The notes below the pieces were generated by a model, which saw only the letters and a program-made list of their open reading frames with translations, was not told the origin of the DNA and did not search any database. A program made the translations under genes and the position numbers. 39,767 nucleotides of DNA, from the NCBI GenBank assembly GCA_024244665.1, contig JAAEOI010000393.1, positions 1 to 39,767 on the forward strand. Direction: 5' to 3'. This stretch comes from Bacteroidota bacterium. GTDB lineage: Bacteria; Bacteroidota; Bacteroidia; Bacteroidales; GCA-2748055. Position 1 is the stretch's first letter. Each line of letters opens with the position of its first letter. Shown piece after piece: positions 17,013 to 25,715 of this stretch.

Positions 17013-17951
17013 ATGAAGAGACTGGTAATTATAATCGTTTTTGTATCGCTGTCGGTCGGACTTCTGGCCCAGCAGGATGCTAAATTCACCCAGAACATGT
17101 TCATGGCTCCCTACTTTAATCCGGGCGCTGTTGGCAGCAGTGACAAAATCTGCCTTGCTGCTGCATTCAGGAATCAGTGGACCGGTCTCCCGAATGCACC
17201 AACCACCACGACCTTCACGGCCCATATGCCATTCAACCTTCTGGGGCGCACCCATGGAGTGGGCATCAATCTCATGAACGACCGCCTGGGCTATAGCAAT
17301 AATTTCATTTTCAGTGGATCTTATGCATACCGGATGGACCTGGGAAACGGAAAACTGGGTATAGGCTTTAATGTGGGCATGGCCAACCCGTCCATTGAAC
17401 CCGAATGGAACGGTGTGGATGTAATTGATCCGAGTCAGGACCCGGCCATACCCTCCGGGGGGAGCGGAATTGGCTTTGACCTGGGGCTGGGGATCTTTTA
17501 CAACACTGACAAAATGTACGTTGGTTTATCAAGTAGCCACCTGGTCAGCAAAGTCATGTACCGCGGCGACGAAAGGGATTATGATGCCAGGTTTGTTACA
17601 CACTATTACCTGATGGCTGGTTACAACATTCAGCTTTCAAATCCCATGTTTGAAGTATTGCCCTCACTGATGGTTCAGAGCGATATGAGATCACACCACA
17701 TATACCTGAATACTAATGTGAGATACAATAAAAAGTTCTGGGGTGGAGTTTCTTATTCAGTCAGGGGGGCCATGTCGGCACTTTTTGGAATTGAATTGAT
17801 GAATGGGCTCAGGATCGGATATTCATATGATTTCGAACTTTCATCCCTGATGGGGTACAATAGCGGATCTCATGAAGTGACGGTCCGGTACTGCTTTGAT
17901 CTCAGCATTGACAAGAGTCCGCAAAAGTACAAGAGTTTAAGATTTTTATAA
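17013..17951 (+). CDS. porP: PorP/SprF family type IX secretion outer-membrane protein
   Basis: The 312-residue protein has a clear signal peptide (about 1-20, ending LLAQQ). The family opening follows, with FNPGAVGSS and RNQWTGLPNAP, and then beta-barrel strands up to the end. PorP is a core outer-membrane component of the T9SS in Porphyromonas gingivalis; SprF is the homologue that helps export SprB in Flavobacterium. Its position directly before gldK matches the porP-porK-porL-porM-porN order, so this copy is more likely the core PorP than an accessory SprF paralogue. The gap to gldK is 81 bp with no terminator, so the genes are probably cotranscribed. Confidence 0.93.
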   Translation: MKRLVIIIVFVSLSVGLLAQQDAKFTQNMFMAPYFNPGAVGSSDKICLAAAFRNQWTGLPNAPTTTTFTAHMPFNLLGRTHGVGINLMNDRLGYSNNFIFSGSYAYRMDLGNGKLGIGFNVGMANPSIEPEWNGVDVIDPSQDPAIPSGGSGIGFDLGLGIFYNTDKMYVGLSSSHLVSKVMYRGDERDYDARFVTHYYLMAGYNIQLSNPMFEVLPSLMVQSDMRSHHIYLNTNVRYNKKFWGGVSYSVRGAMSALFGIELMNGLRIGYSYDFELSSLMGYNSGSHEVTVRYCFDLSIDKSPQKYKSLRFL

Positions 17952-18032
17952 TTTTTACTTATATTTATATAGTTTTTTATAATTTAAACAACCTGTAAAA
18001 GACTGGAATTTGCACCTATTAAGCGTTATACT

Positions 18033-19421
18033 ATGAAACGTATCGTGATTATTGTTGTTCTTGGAACACTCATCGCTGGATGTAGCAACTACAACACCGG
18101 TGAACTTGTGGGAGTTGAGGGTCGAAGGGCCTACGCTGAACCTATACCACACGGAATGGTCCCCATTCCCAATGGCTCCTTTGCTATGGGGCCCAGCGAC
18201 ATGGATGTATCATGGACTCAGAATGCCCTGTCCCGTACAGTGGCAGTGGATGCCTTCTGGATGGATGAGACTGAAATTTCGAACAACGAATACCGACAGT
18301 ATGTGGATTGGGTTCGTGACTCCATCATCCGCAAAGAACTTGCTATCCAGGGAGTCGAAGGTTTTGCATTGATGGATGAAGAAGGAACTGCCTTTGTGGA
18401 CAGGGACGATGAGCCGGTTATCAACTGGGAAATGCCCCTTGATTCCAAAAAAGACAAAGAGGGTAACATCCAGCAGATCATAGATGACCTTGGGATATAC
18501 TACTCCGGTGCTGACAGGCTCTCGTACATTTCCAAGGAAATTAATGTCACCAAACTGATCTACAACTATTATTGGGTCGACCTGAGGCAGGCATCCTCTT
18601 CCGCCAACAGGTTCAAGCTCGACTATTCAGGAGGTTCCGCCGATCCCGTTGTAAGCTATGAAGGCAATGTTACCAGGCCCGACGGCACCGAAGAAGAGGT
18701 AGTGGGCAGATCCTCGTTTGTAAACAAGGATTGGGTACTGGTCTATCCCGACACCCTTGTCTGGATCTCGGACTTCACCTACTCTTACAACGAGCCGATG
18801 ACCAACATGTACTTCCACTCTCCATCATATGACAACTATCCGGTGGTCGGAATTACCTGGAAGCAGGCCAATGCTTTCTGTATCTGGAGAACCCAGTACC
18901 TGAACTGGGCACTGGTAAGAAGCGGTCAGCAGATTGTTCAGGACTACAGGCTTCCCATTGAAGCTGAGTGGGAATATGCTGCCAGGGGTGGCCTTGATCA
19001 CAGCATGTATCCATGGGGCGGAGTTTACCTCAGAAACATGAGTGGCTGTTTCATTGCCAACTTCAAGCCGCTGCGAGGTAACTATACTGACGATGGCTCC
19101 ATGTATCCCTCAAGGGTTGCACATTACTCGGGGAATCCCAACGAATTCGGACTCTACGATATGGCCGGGAACGTGGCCGAGTGGACCATCACTGCCTATG
19201 ATCCGTCATCATACGTGTTTTCGCATGATATGAATCCATATTACAATTACCAAGCTAAACCTGATGATCCCCCCGTGATGAAACGTAAAGTAGTTAGGGG
19301 TGGTTCCTGGAAAGATATTGCCCGTTACCTCCAGGTAAGTACAAGGGACTATGAGTATCAGGACTCTGCTAAATCCTTCATTGGATTCAGATGCGTACGG
19401 TCATATTTGGGAGACAATTAA
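18033..19421 (+). CDS. gldK: Gliding motility/T9SS lipoprotein GldK (PorK)
   Basis: GldK/PorK is an outer-membrane lipoprotein that forms, with GldN/PorN, the large periplasmic ring of the type IX secretion system. The 462-residue product has a lipobox LIAGC with Cys17. It is followed by an FGE-sulfatase/SUMF1-type domain that starts at the MVPIPNGSFAMG block, contains WMDETEISNNEYRQ, and ends in a WEYAARGG/GGSWKD/GFRCVRS series. This fold is used structurally here; family members are not known as enzymes. It precedes gldL by 16 bases, in the conserved K-L-M-N order. Confidence 0.96.
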   Translation: MKRIVIIVVLGTLIAGCSNYNTGELVGVEGRRAYAEPIPHGMVPIPNGSFAMGPSDMDVSWTQNALSRTVAVDAFWMDETEISNNEYRQYVDWVRDSIIRKELAIQGVEGFALMDEEGTAFVDRDDEPVINWEMPLDSKKDKEGNIQQIIDDLGIYYSGADRLSYISKEINVTKLIYNYYWVDLRQASSSANRFKLDYSGGSADPVVSYEGNVTRPDGTEEEVVGRSSFVNKDWVLVYPDTLVWISDFTYSYNEPMTNMYFHSPSYDNYPVVGITWKQANAFCIWRTQYLNWALVRSGQQIVQDYRLPIEAEWEYAARGGLDHSMYPWGGVYLRNMSGCFIANFKPLRGNYTDDGSMYPSRVAHYSGNPNEFGLYDMAGNVAEWTITAYDPSSYVFSHDMNPYYNYQAKPDDPPVMKRKVVRGGSWKDIARYLQVSTRDYEYQDSAKSFIGFRCVRSYLGDN

Positions 19422-19437
19422 TTAAATATTTGATACA

Positions 19438-20400
19438 ATGGGAATTACAGAAATAGTTCTAAGTTCGGGCTGGAAGAATTTCACAGCTAAACTTTATGGC
19501 TTTGGTGCTTCAATCGTTATTATTGGAGCGCTCTTCAAAATCATGCACTGGCCTGGTGCAGCTATCGCGCTTACTTCCGGCCTCCTGATTGAAGCTGTTA
19601 TCTTCTTCTTCTCTGCCTTTGAGCCACTTCATGAGGAGCTCGACTGGACTCTGGTGTATCCTGAACTGGCCGGCATGTCCGATCCGGATGAGGTCGATGA
19701 ATATAAAGAGCAGGCCATTGCGGACAGGAATGTGGGGCTTCAGAAATTTGACGAACTGTTCCAGCAATCCCAGATCAACGCTGAGGATGTCCGTAGTCTT
19801 GGCAAACACCTGAATACCATCTCCTCCACCACGGAGACCATCGGTGACATCACCTCTTCTTCCCTGGCAACCAAGGAGTATTTCGACAAGATGGGATCAG
19901 CTGCGCAAAACATGGACAACGTTGCCACAGCATATGGAACCAATACAGGTGAACTGAATGAATCTGTCAATACACTGGCCGAATCATATAAGAATACCGC
20001 TTCAGTGATTGATCAGAAGGGCAAGGATATCGCAGAAAAATTTGCTTCATCCAGCGCCAACCTGACTGCCACCTATGAAGCAATGTCCGGTGAAGTGAAA
20101 CAGGAGCATACCCAGATCTCGGAAAGCCAGAAACAGTTCAACAGCCAGCTAGAAGCGCTGACAAATAACCTTGCACAACTGAATACTTCCTATTCAGAAC
20201 AGGTAAAAGGAAGCCAGGATCACCTCCAGGGCACTTCAGGAGTCTACAAGGGACTCAATGAAATGATCACCAATCTGCAGGTATCTGTGGAGGAGACTAA
20301 CAAATACAAAAGCGAAATCGCTAAGCTTAGTGAAAGCATTTCTGAATTGAATAACGTGTACGGCAATATGCTCTCAGCCATGAGCATCAGAAAAAAGTAA
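19438..20400 (+). CDS. gldL: Gliding motility/T9SS inner-membrane motor protein GldL (PorL)
   Basis: GldL forms with GldM the inner-membrane motor that uses the proton gradient to drive type IX secretion and gliding. The 320-residue product has two N-terminal transmembrane helices (about residues 18-36 and 41-61) joined by the conserved KIMHWPGA turn. A glutamate in the second helix, Glu52 in LLIEAVIF, sits where the essential Glu49 of Flavobacterium GldL lies. The rest is a long, probably coiled-coil cytoplasmic tail with many Ser, Asn and Gln residues. The ATG at 19438 follows gldK by 16 bases. Confidence 0.96.
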   Translation: MGITEIVLSSGWKNFTAKLYGFGASIVIIGALFKIMHWPGAAIALTSGLLIEAVIFFFSAFEPLHEELDWTLVYPELAGMSDPDEVDEYKEQAIADRNVGLQKFDELFQQSQINAEDVRSLGKHLNTISSTTETIGDITSSSLATKEYFDKMGSAAQNMDNVATAYGTNTGELNESVNTLAESYKNTASVIDQKGKDIAEKFASSSANLTATYEAMSGEVKQEHTQISESQKQFNSQLEALTNNLAQLNTSYSEQVKGSQDHLQGTSGVYKGLNEMITNLQVSVEETNKYKSEIAKLSESISELNNVYGNMLSAMSIRKK

Positions 20401-20422
20401 AATAATCCATTAATCCTGATCT

Positions 20423-22009
20423 ATGGGACACGGTAAAGAAACACCGAGACAAAAGATGATTGGCATGATGTATCTCGTGCTGACAGCCATGCTTGCTTTG
20501 AATGTGGCTAAAGAGGTACTTAATGCTTTCATCCTGGTCGACGAAGGGCTTGTTACCACCACAGAGAATTTCGCTGCTAAGAATACCGGTCTTTACAACA
20601 CTTTCCACACGGCCTATGAATTGAACCCGGCTAAAGTGGGGGATTGGAAAGATAAGGCCGAAGCAGTCCAGACACGTTCAAATGAGCTGTACTCCTTCAT
20701 GCATGAATGTAAGACAGACATTCTTTCAATCAAGGAGGCAGAAGCAATTGATCCGGACCACGAAGTGATCCATTGGGATTTTGTCGAAGCCAAGGATAAC
20801 ATGGATTGGCCTGGCCAGATAATGATCGTTGAAGGCAAAGCCACAGAACTCAAGGGAAAGATCGAAGAATATAAAGATTTCGTACTTTCCCTGATTGAAG
20901 AGAAAGATAAATATGCAGGAACTGTTGAGGCGCTGGAGGGAATTCTCTCCACTGAATTGCCCGATGTTGAACTGGAGCACGGGGGGAAAAAGGTTGTCCC
21001 CACCTGGGAAACCACTTACTTTGATATGCTCCCCCTTGCCTCTGTCATCACGCTGCTTTCCAATATGCAGGCAAACGTAAGGAACGCTGAAGCAGAGATG
21101 CTCAACTTCCTTCTTGGACAGGTTGAAGCAGGTGACATCCCCATTAACACGCTAAAGGCAGTGGTCATGCCCGACCACAGCCTGGTGTTCCCTGGACAGG
21201 AGTACAGGGCACGGGTTTTCCTGGCTGCCTACGACTCCACCAATACACCGGATGTGGTTCTGGATAACGGTACCGTTCTTGAAGTTGAATCAGGAATGGG
21301 TGTCTATACTTCCAGTTCAAATTCCCTGGGTATTAAAAGCTGGGGCGGAACCATCAAACTGGACAACGACGGACAGATCATTGAACGTGATTTTACTGCA
21401 AGCTATGAAGTGGCCGAAGCCAATGCCACTATCTCTGCCACGGCCATGAACGTTTTCTACCGCGGTCTGTCAAATCCGGTGGCTGTATCTGCAGGTGGTG
21501 TGGCAGAAAGCTCTGTTCGTGTTACCATAAACAATCCTCATAACATCAAAAGAAACCGTCCCGGTGTTTATCAAGTAAAACCCGGATCCCAGGGAAAAAA
21601 AGCAACCGTAAGTGTCTATGCCGATATCGACGGTTCATCTAAACTGATGACCCGCATGGACTTCAGGGTACTTGACCTGCCCACACCAACTGCCAAAATC
21701 ACAGGATCCCGCGGAGGTAAAGCCAACCTTACTGTGGGGCAGCTTTCCGGTCTCAAGATTGTAGAAGCCGAAGCTGAAGAATTCCTGTTTGAGGTTGATT
21801 TTGAAGTGACTTCATTCACCATTGGTTTCAATGATGACAGTGGCATCTGGGTGGAGCGGCAGGCCAACAGCAATAAAATAACTTCGGAACAAAAAAGCAT
21901 TTTCCGGTCCATGAGAGCTGGTCAGAGAATGTCCATAGAAAATATAAAAGCCATCGGACCTGACGGAAAGGTTCGCTCCCTTAGTCCAATTAACATAACT
22001 GTGAGATAA
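20423..22009 (+). CDS. gldM: Gliding motility/T9SS motor protein GldM (PorM)
   Basis: GldM spans the inner membrane once and extends through the periplasm to transmit motion from the GldL ring to the GldK/N ring. The 528-residue product starts with a short cytoplasmic segment containing Arg9 (GHGKETPRQK), the position known to pair with the GldL glutamate. A transmembrane helix (about 14-33, MMYLVLTAMLALNVAKEV) and a four-domain periplasmic part follow. The C-terminus contains GldM-type beta domains (GFNDDSGIWV). The start at 20423 fits the known N-terminus. It ends one base before the first gldN ATG. Confidence 0.96.
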   Translation: MGHGKETPRQKMIGMMYLVLTAMLALNVAKEVLNAFILVDEGLVTTTENFAAKNTGLYNTFHTAYELNPAKVGDWKDKAEAVQTRSNELYSFMHECKTDILSIKEAEAIDPDHEVIHWDFVEAKDNMDWPGQIMIVEGKATELKGKIEEYKDFVLSLIEEKDKYAGTVEALEGILSTELPDVELEHGGKKVVPTWETTYFDMLPLASVITLLSNMQANVRNAEAEMLNFLLGQVEAGDIPINTLKAVVMPDHSLVFPGQEYRARVFLAAYDSTNTPDVVLDNGTVLEVESGMGVYTSSSNSLGIKSWGGTIKLDNDGQIIERDFTASYEVAEANATISATAMNVFYRGLSNPVAVSAGGVAESSVRVTINNPHNIKRNRPGVYQVKPGSQGKKATVSVYADIDGSSKLMTRMDFRVLDLPTPTAKITGSRGGKANLTVGQLSGLKIVEAEAEEFLFEVDFEVTSFTIGFNDDSGIWVERQANSNKITSEQKSIFRSMRAGQRMSIENIKAIGPDGKVRSLSPINITVR

Positions 22010-22010
22010 A

Positions 22011-22916
22011 ATGATGATGAGAAAGATATTATTTGGAGCGGCAGTATTAACCGGGTTTGCCCTGTCTGCAAGCGGTCAGAATGTGAACACATCCATCACC
22101 CCGGGAAGTGCGCCGGTTATGTCTGAACAACAGGCCCCATCAACAGATGTATATCGAAAAGAGACCATTATTCCGGAAAAAAAACCGGTTCCCTATCCAT
22201 ATGTCAGAGAAGCCGACGTGATGTGGTCCAAAAATGTATGGCGGACCATCGACCTGAGGCAAAGGATGAACTTTCCCCTGAAATTCCCTGTTGAGGGACA
22301 CATGTCAGGTGGAGACCGCTACAGTCTGTTCGGACTGCTAATGGAGGGTATTAAAACCGAAGAGATCACCCCTTTCGAATATGTACCCAACGTGGGATGG
22401 AAAGACCCATTTTCAAAACTTACCAACCTGGGCGACATTTATAACCTGACCAACGGAGACTCGATCTTCAATGATGATGATTCATTTAGTGATGTGCTCC
22501 AGGGAACCAGTTATATCTGGCAATTTATGGTCCAGGAGCAGTGGTTTTTCGATAAGAAGCATTCGGTAATGAAGGTGAGGACCATTGCCATTGCACCGGT
22601 CTTCTTTAACCTGTTCAATGAATTTGGAGACAGGCTTCCACAACCCACAAGGAGTGTACCTTTCATTGTCCACTTCCCCCAGTGCAGAAGGCTGTTTGCC
22701 ACGCATGCTGTGTACAATTCCAACAATGATGCCCAATCCATCTCCTTTGACGACCTTTTCTTCCAGCGCCGTTTCTCCAGCACCATCATGCAGGAATCAA
22801 ACGTCTATGGAAACAGGGCACTGACAAAGTACAAAACCGGTCAGGACATCCTGCTTGAGGCTGAAAGAATCAAGGCCGACCTGTTCCTCATGGAACACGA
22901 TCTCTGGGAATACTAG
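22011..22916 (+). CDS. gldN: Gliding motility/T9SS periplasmic protein GldN (PorN)
   Basis: GldN/PorN binds GldK to form the periplasmic ring of the type IX secretion system. The 301-residue product has a signal peptide ending near SASGQN and the family core READVMWSKNVWRTIDLR, followed by NFPLKFP, SLFGLLMEGIK and a C-terminal region ending HDLWEY. Three in-frame ATGs at 22011, 22014 and 22017 begin the frame; the last (MRKILFG) gives the most typical signal peptide. Only one base separates gldM and the first ATG. A strong terminator lies 48 bases after the stop and closes the T9SS transcript. Confidence 0.95.
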   Translation: MMMRKILFGAAVLTGFALSASGQNVNTSITPGSAPVMSEQQAPSTDVYRKETIIPEKKPVPYPYVREADVMWSKNVWRTIDLRQRMNFPLKFPVEGHMSGGDRYSLFGLLMEGIKTEEITPFEYVPNVGWKDPFSKLTNLGDIYNLTNGDSIFNDDDSFSDVLQGTSYIWQFMVQEQWFFDKKHSVMKVRTIAIAPVFFNLFNEFGDRLPQPTRSVPFIVHFPQCRRLFATHAVYNSNNDAQSISFDDLFFQRRFSSTIMQESNVYGNRALTKYKTGQDILLEAERIKADLFLMEHDLWEY

Positions 22917-22964
22917 ATAGCAACAACCGAGCTTGCGAGCTCAACGGAGCTAAAACATTATATC

Positions 22965-22997
22965 AAAGCCGCGTCCGCTAAAGACGCGGCTTTTTTT
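22965..22997 (+). terminator. Strong intrinsic terminator after gldN
   Basis: A perfect 11-bp stem (AAAGCCGCGTC at 22965-22975 paired with GACGCGGCTTT at 22983-22993) with a seven-base loop runs straight into a seven-base T tract (22991-22997). It ends the porP-gldKLMN transcript. On the opposite strand the T tract is weak, so it is mainly a plus-strand terminator. A smaller palindrome (GAGCT/AGCTC, 22929-22942) lies just upstream. Confidence 0.92.
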
Positions 22998-23014
22998 GTT
23001 AACAAACGGGTATA

Positions 23015-24106
23015 TCACATGTCTTCGCCGAGCTCTGTTTTGATCTGGTTGACAAACAGCTTGATCTTCTGCTCCTCCTCCCGGCGGCAGATCAGGATAA
23101 TATTATCATTCTGAACCACAATGTAATCCTCCAGTCCGTGGAGAACCACCAGTTTATCATCCTGAACATTTACGATATTACCAGAGGAGTCATGCATGAA
23201 TACATGTTTGCCGGTCACAGAATTCTGCTTTTCGTCTTTCTCCAACTGCTCGTACAGGGAGCCCCAGGTACCGAGGTCGGACCAGCCAAAATCGGAAATA
23301 AGCACGTATACATTATCTGCCTTTTCCATAATCCCGTAGTCAATGCTAATGTTCCGGCAATTGGAGTATGTTTTCTCGATGAAGTCCTGTTCTGCAGCTG
23401 TTCCATACACTTTCTCACCCTCACTGAACAGAGAATGGATCTCCGGGAGAAAACTCTCAAATGCTCTCATGATGCCGCTGAGAGACCAGAAAAAGATCCC
23501 CGCATTCCAGTAAAAATCCCCACTGTCCAAAAAGACCCGGGCCAGATCCATGTCCGGTTTTTCGGTGAATGTCTTCACCTTACGCAAACCGGTTGACCCA
23601 TAACCCTTAACCTTCTCCTGGACAGATTGGATATAACCATAACCTGTTTCGGGCCTGGATGGTACAATACCCATGGTCAGCAGGGCATCGTTCTGCTCAA
23701 CGAATTTGAGACCTTCCTGAACATAACTGAGAAACTCGGCCTCTTTGACAATCAGGTGGTCTGAAGGGGCAACAACAATATTTGCATCCGGATTTTTCTG
23801 GTGGATGCGAAAGTTTGCATAATCAATGCAGGGAGCTGTATTTCTTCTCTGGGGCTCCAGTAAGATATTCTCTTCCGGGAGATAGGGCAGCTGTTCTGCG
23901 ATCAACTCTTTGTACTCGAGGTTGCTGACTATATAGATCTGTTCCACCGGCATCAACTGGATAAAGCGGTCATAGGTCTGCTGGAGAAGCGTTCTCCCCA
24001 TGCCCAGGATATCCAGGAACTGTTTCGGACGTTCGGTTTTACTCAAGGGCCAGAATCGACTCCCGATGCCACCGGCCATAATAACGCAATAATTGTTAGT
24101 ATTCAT
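23015..24106 (-). CDS. manC: Mannose-1-phosphate guanylyltransferase
   Basis: This enzyme makes GDP-mannose from mannose-1-phosphate and GTP, feeding GDP-sugar pathways for surface glycans. The 363-residue product has the nucleotidyltransferase signature AGGIGSRFWPLSK followed by RPKQFLDI, then APSDHL, FTEKPD, NAGIFFW and SDFGWSDLGTW. It lacks the C-terminal phosphomannose isomerase domain of the long bifunctional type, so it is a monofunctional short form. I use the ATG at 24106; a TTG three codons upstream is less likely. It converges on gldN across the terminator and diverges from mlaE. Confidence 0.94.
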   Translation of the reverse strand: MNTNNYCVIMAGGIGSRFWPLSKTERPKQFLDILGMGRTLLQQTYDRFIQLMPVEQIYIVSNLEYKELIAEQLPYLPEENILLEPQRRNTAPCIDYANFRIHQKNPDANIVVAPSDHLIVKEAEFLSYVQEGLKFVEQNDALLTMGIVPSRPETGYGYIQSVQEKVKGYGSTGLRKVKTFTEKPDMDLARVFLDSGDFYWNAGIFFWSLSGIMRAFESFLPEIHSLFSEGEKVYGTAAEQDFIEKTYSNCRNISIDYGIMEKADNVYVLISDFGWSDLGTWGSLYEQLEKDEKQNSVTGKHVFMHDSSGNIVNVQDDKLVVLHGLEDYIVVQNDNIILICRREEEQKIKLFVNQIKTELGEDM

Positions 24107-24131
24107 GTGATACAATTAAGTTACCTTTTCT

Positions 24132-24139
24132 TAAATATA
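24132..24139 (-). promoter_or_regulatory. Possible promoter (-7-like box) for manC
   Basis: The minus strand reads TATATTTA, seven of eight matches to TAnnTTTG, about 26 bases upstream of the manC ATG. The plus-strand counterpart for mlaE may be TATATTTC at 24194-24201. Both are weak. Confidence 0.3.
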
Positions 24140-24217
24140 GCCAGGTTTTAGATTATAGCGGTAAATAACAGGGATGTTTTATACAATATTTGATATATTT
24201 CGCGTTCAGCCTATTCA

Positions 24218-24958
24218 ATGCATTTACTATATCACATAGGATCCTATTTTCTCATGATGAAACGGACCTTCAGTCGGCCCGAGAAACTGCCAATCCTCTA
24301 CCGGCAAACCTTGAAGGAGATTGAAAAGGTGGGCATCAACTCTTTTCCCATAGTGGTGATCATCTCCCTCTTTGTGGGAGCGGTAATCACCATTCAGACC
24401 AATTTTAACATTGAGAATCCACTTCTTCCCAGATACCTGGTGGGTCTAACTGTCAGAGACTCCATGCTGCTTGAGTTCTCTTCCACAATGGTGGCCCTTA
24501 TCCTGGCCGGAAAGGTAGGGTCCAGCATAGCCTCTGAACTGGGGATGATGAGGGTCACCGAACAGATAGATGCACTGGAGGTGATGGGGATCAACTCTGC
24601 CTCTTATCTGATTCTGCCAAAGATAATCGCTGCTGTTTTCTTCTTTCCTATACTCTGCCTGCTCAGCATGATCGTGGGGATTGGTGGTGGATACCTGTCA
24701 TGCATTCTTGACGATGTGGTATCTCCGGGAGAGTATATCTACGGGATTCAGTATGCATTCCGGCCCTACTATATAAGTTATGCCCTGACTAAAACCGCCT
24801 TTTATGCACTCATCATTACCTCCGTCTCTTCTTACCTGGGATACAATGTCCGGGGCGGGGCCATCGAGGTGGGGAAGGCAAGCACCAAATCAGTTGTACA
24901 AAGCAGTGTTCTGATCCTGCTGGCAAACCTTATTCTTACCAAAATCATCCTTCAATGA
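24218..24958 (+). CDS. mlaE: MlaE-type phospholipid ABC transporter permease
   Basis: MlaE is the permease of the Mla system, which moves phospholipids between the inner and outer membranes and maintains outer-membrane asymmetry. The 246-residue product has five to six hydrophobic segments and the family block ELGMMRVTEQIDALEVMGI, which contacts the ATPase, followed by the LPKIIA helix. Length matches E. coli MlaE. It overlaps mlaF by four bases (ATGA). No MlaD substrate-binding protein gene follows, so MlaD must be encoded elsewhere. Confidence 0.95.
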   Translation: MHLLYHIGSYFLMMKRTFSRPEKLPILYRQTLKEIEKVGINSFPIVVIISLFVGAVITIQTNFNIENPLLPRYLVGLTVRDSMLLEFSSTMVALILAGKVGSSIASELGMMRVTEQIDALEVMGINSASYLILPKIIAAVFFFPILCLLSMIVGIGGGYLSCILDDVVSPGEYIYGIQYAFRPYYISYALTKTAFYALIITSVSSYLGYNVRGGAIEVGKASTKSVVQSSVLILLANLILTKIILQ

Positions 24959-25704
24959 TAGAGGTAAAGAGCTTATACAAAAGTTACGACAGCAACCATG
25001 TCCTCAACGATGTGAGTGTATCCTTCGAACAGGGCAAATGCAACATGATCATCGGTCGCAGCGGATCGGGAAAAACTGTATTGCTGAAATCAATCGCAGG
25101 CCTGATCCGCGTGGATCAAGGAGAGATCTGGTACGACGACAAGGAATTCACCCACATGAATGACAAGGATCAACAGGCCATCCGCAAGGATATGGGGATG
25201 TTGTTCCAGGGAGCAGCACTATTTGATTCCCTTACTGTGGAGGAGAATGTGATGTTTCCACTGGACATGCTTACATCACAAGCCAGGAGCGAAAAACTGG
25301 AGCGGGTAAATTTCTGCCTGGAGCGGGTAAAAGTAAGCAGTTCAAACCAGCTCTATCCCTCCGAACTCAGCGGGGGAATGAAAAAGAGGATTGCCATTGC
25401 ACGAGCCATCGTGCTCAACCCGCGTTACCTGTTGTGTGATGAACCAAACTCCGGCCTCGATCCTGAAACCGGCATTGTAATCGATAAGCTGATCAGGGAG
25501 CTCACCCATGAGTTCAACATGACCACCATCGTGAACTCACATGATATGAATTCGGTGCTTGAAATAGGCGACAATGTGGTATTTATCTACCAGGGGTGTA
25601 AATGCTGGGAGGGAAGTGGCACAGAGGTCCTGAACACAGATAATGAGGCTCTGAACAACTTTGTATTTGCAACCAACTTTGCCAGGCAAATCAAAAAGGG
25701 ATAA
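24955..25704 (+). CDS. mlaF: MlaF-type phospholipid ABC transporter ATPase
   Basis: The 249-residue cytoplasmic ATPase powers the MlaE permease. It shows Walker A GRSGSGKT (34-41), a Q-loop LFQGAALFD, signature LSGGMKKR, Walker B YLLCDEPNSGLDPETG and a switch histidine in NSHDMNSV. All catalytic motifs are intact. It starts at an ATG overlapping the mlaE stop. A 14-bp direct repeat (CTGGAGCGGGTAAA) occurs twice within coding sequence near 25297-25330. It converges on the DUF5723 gene with an 11-bp gap and no terminator. Confidence 0.95.
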   Translation: MIEVKSLYKSYDSNHVLNDVSVSFEQGKCNMIIGRSGSGKTVLLKSIAGLIRVDQGEIWYDDKEFTHMNDKDQQAIRKDMGMLFQGAALFDSLTVEENVMFPLDMLTSQARSEKLERVNFCLERVKVSSSNQLYPSELSGGMKKRIAIARAIVLNPRYLLCDEPNSGLDPETGIVIDKLIRELTHEFNMTTIVNSHDMNSVLEIGDNVVFIYQGCKCWEGSGTEVLNTDNEALNNFVFATNFARQIKKG

Positions 25705-25715
25705 ACCCCGACCCC

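Noticed and set aside
25297..25330. 14-bp direct repeat inside mlaF
   Set aside because: It encodes two similar L-E-R-V helices in frame; a coding coincidence or small duplication with no sign of mobility.
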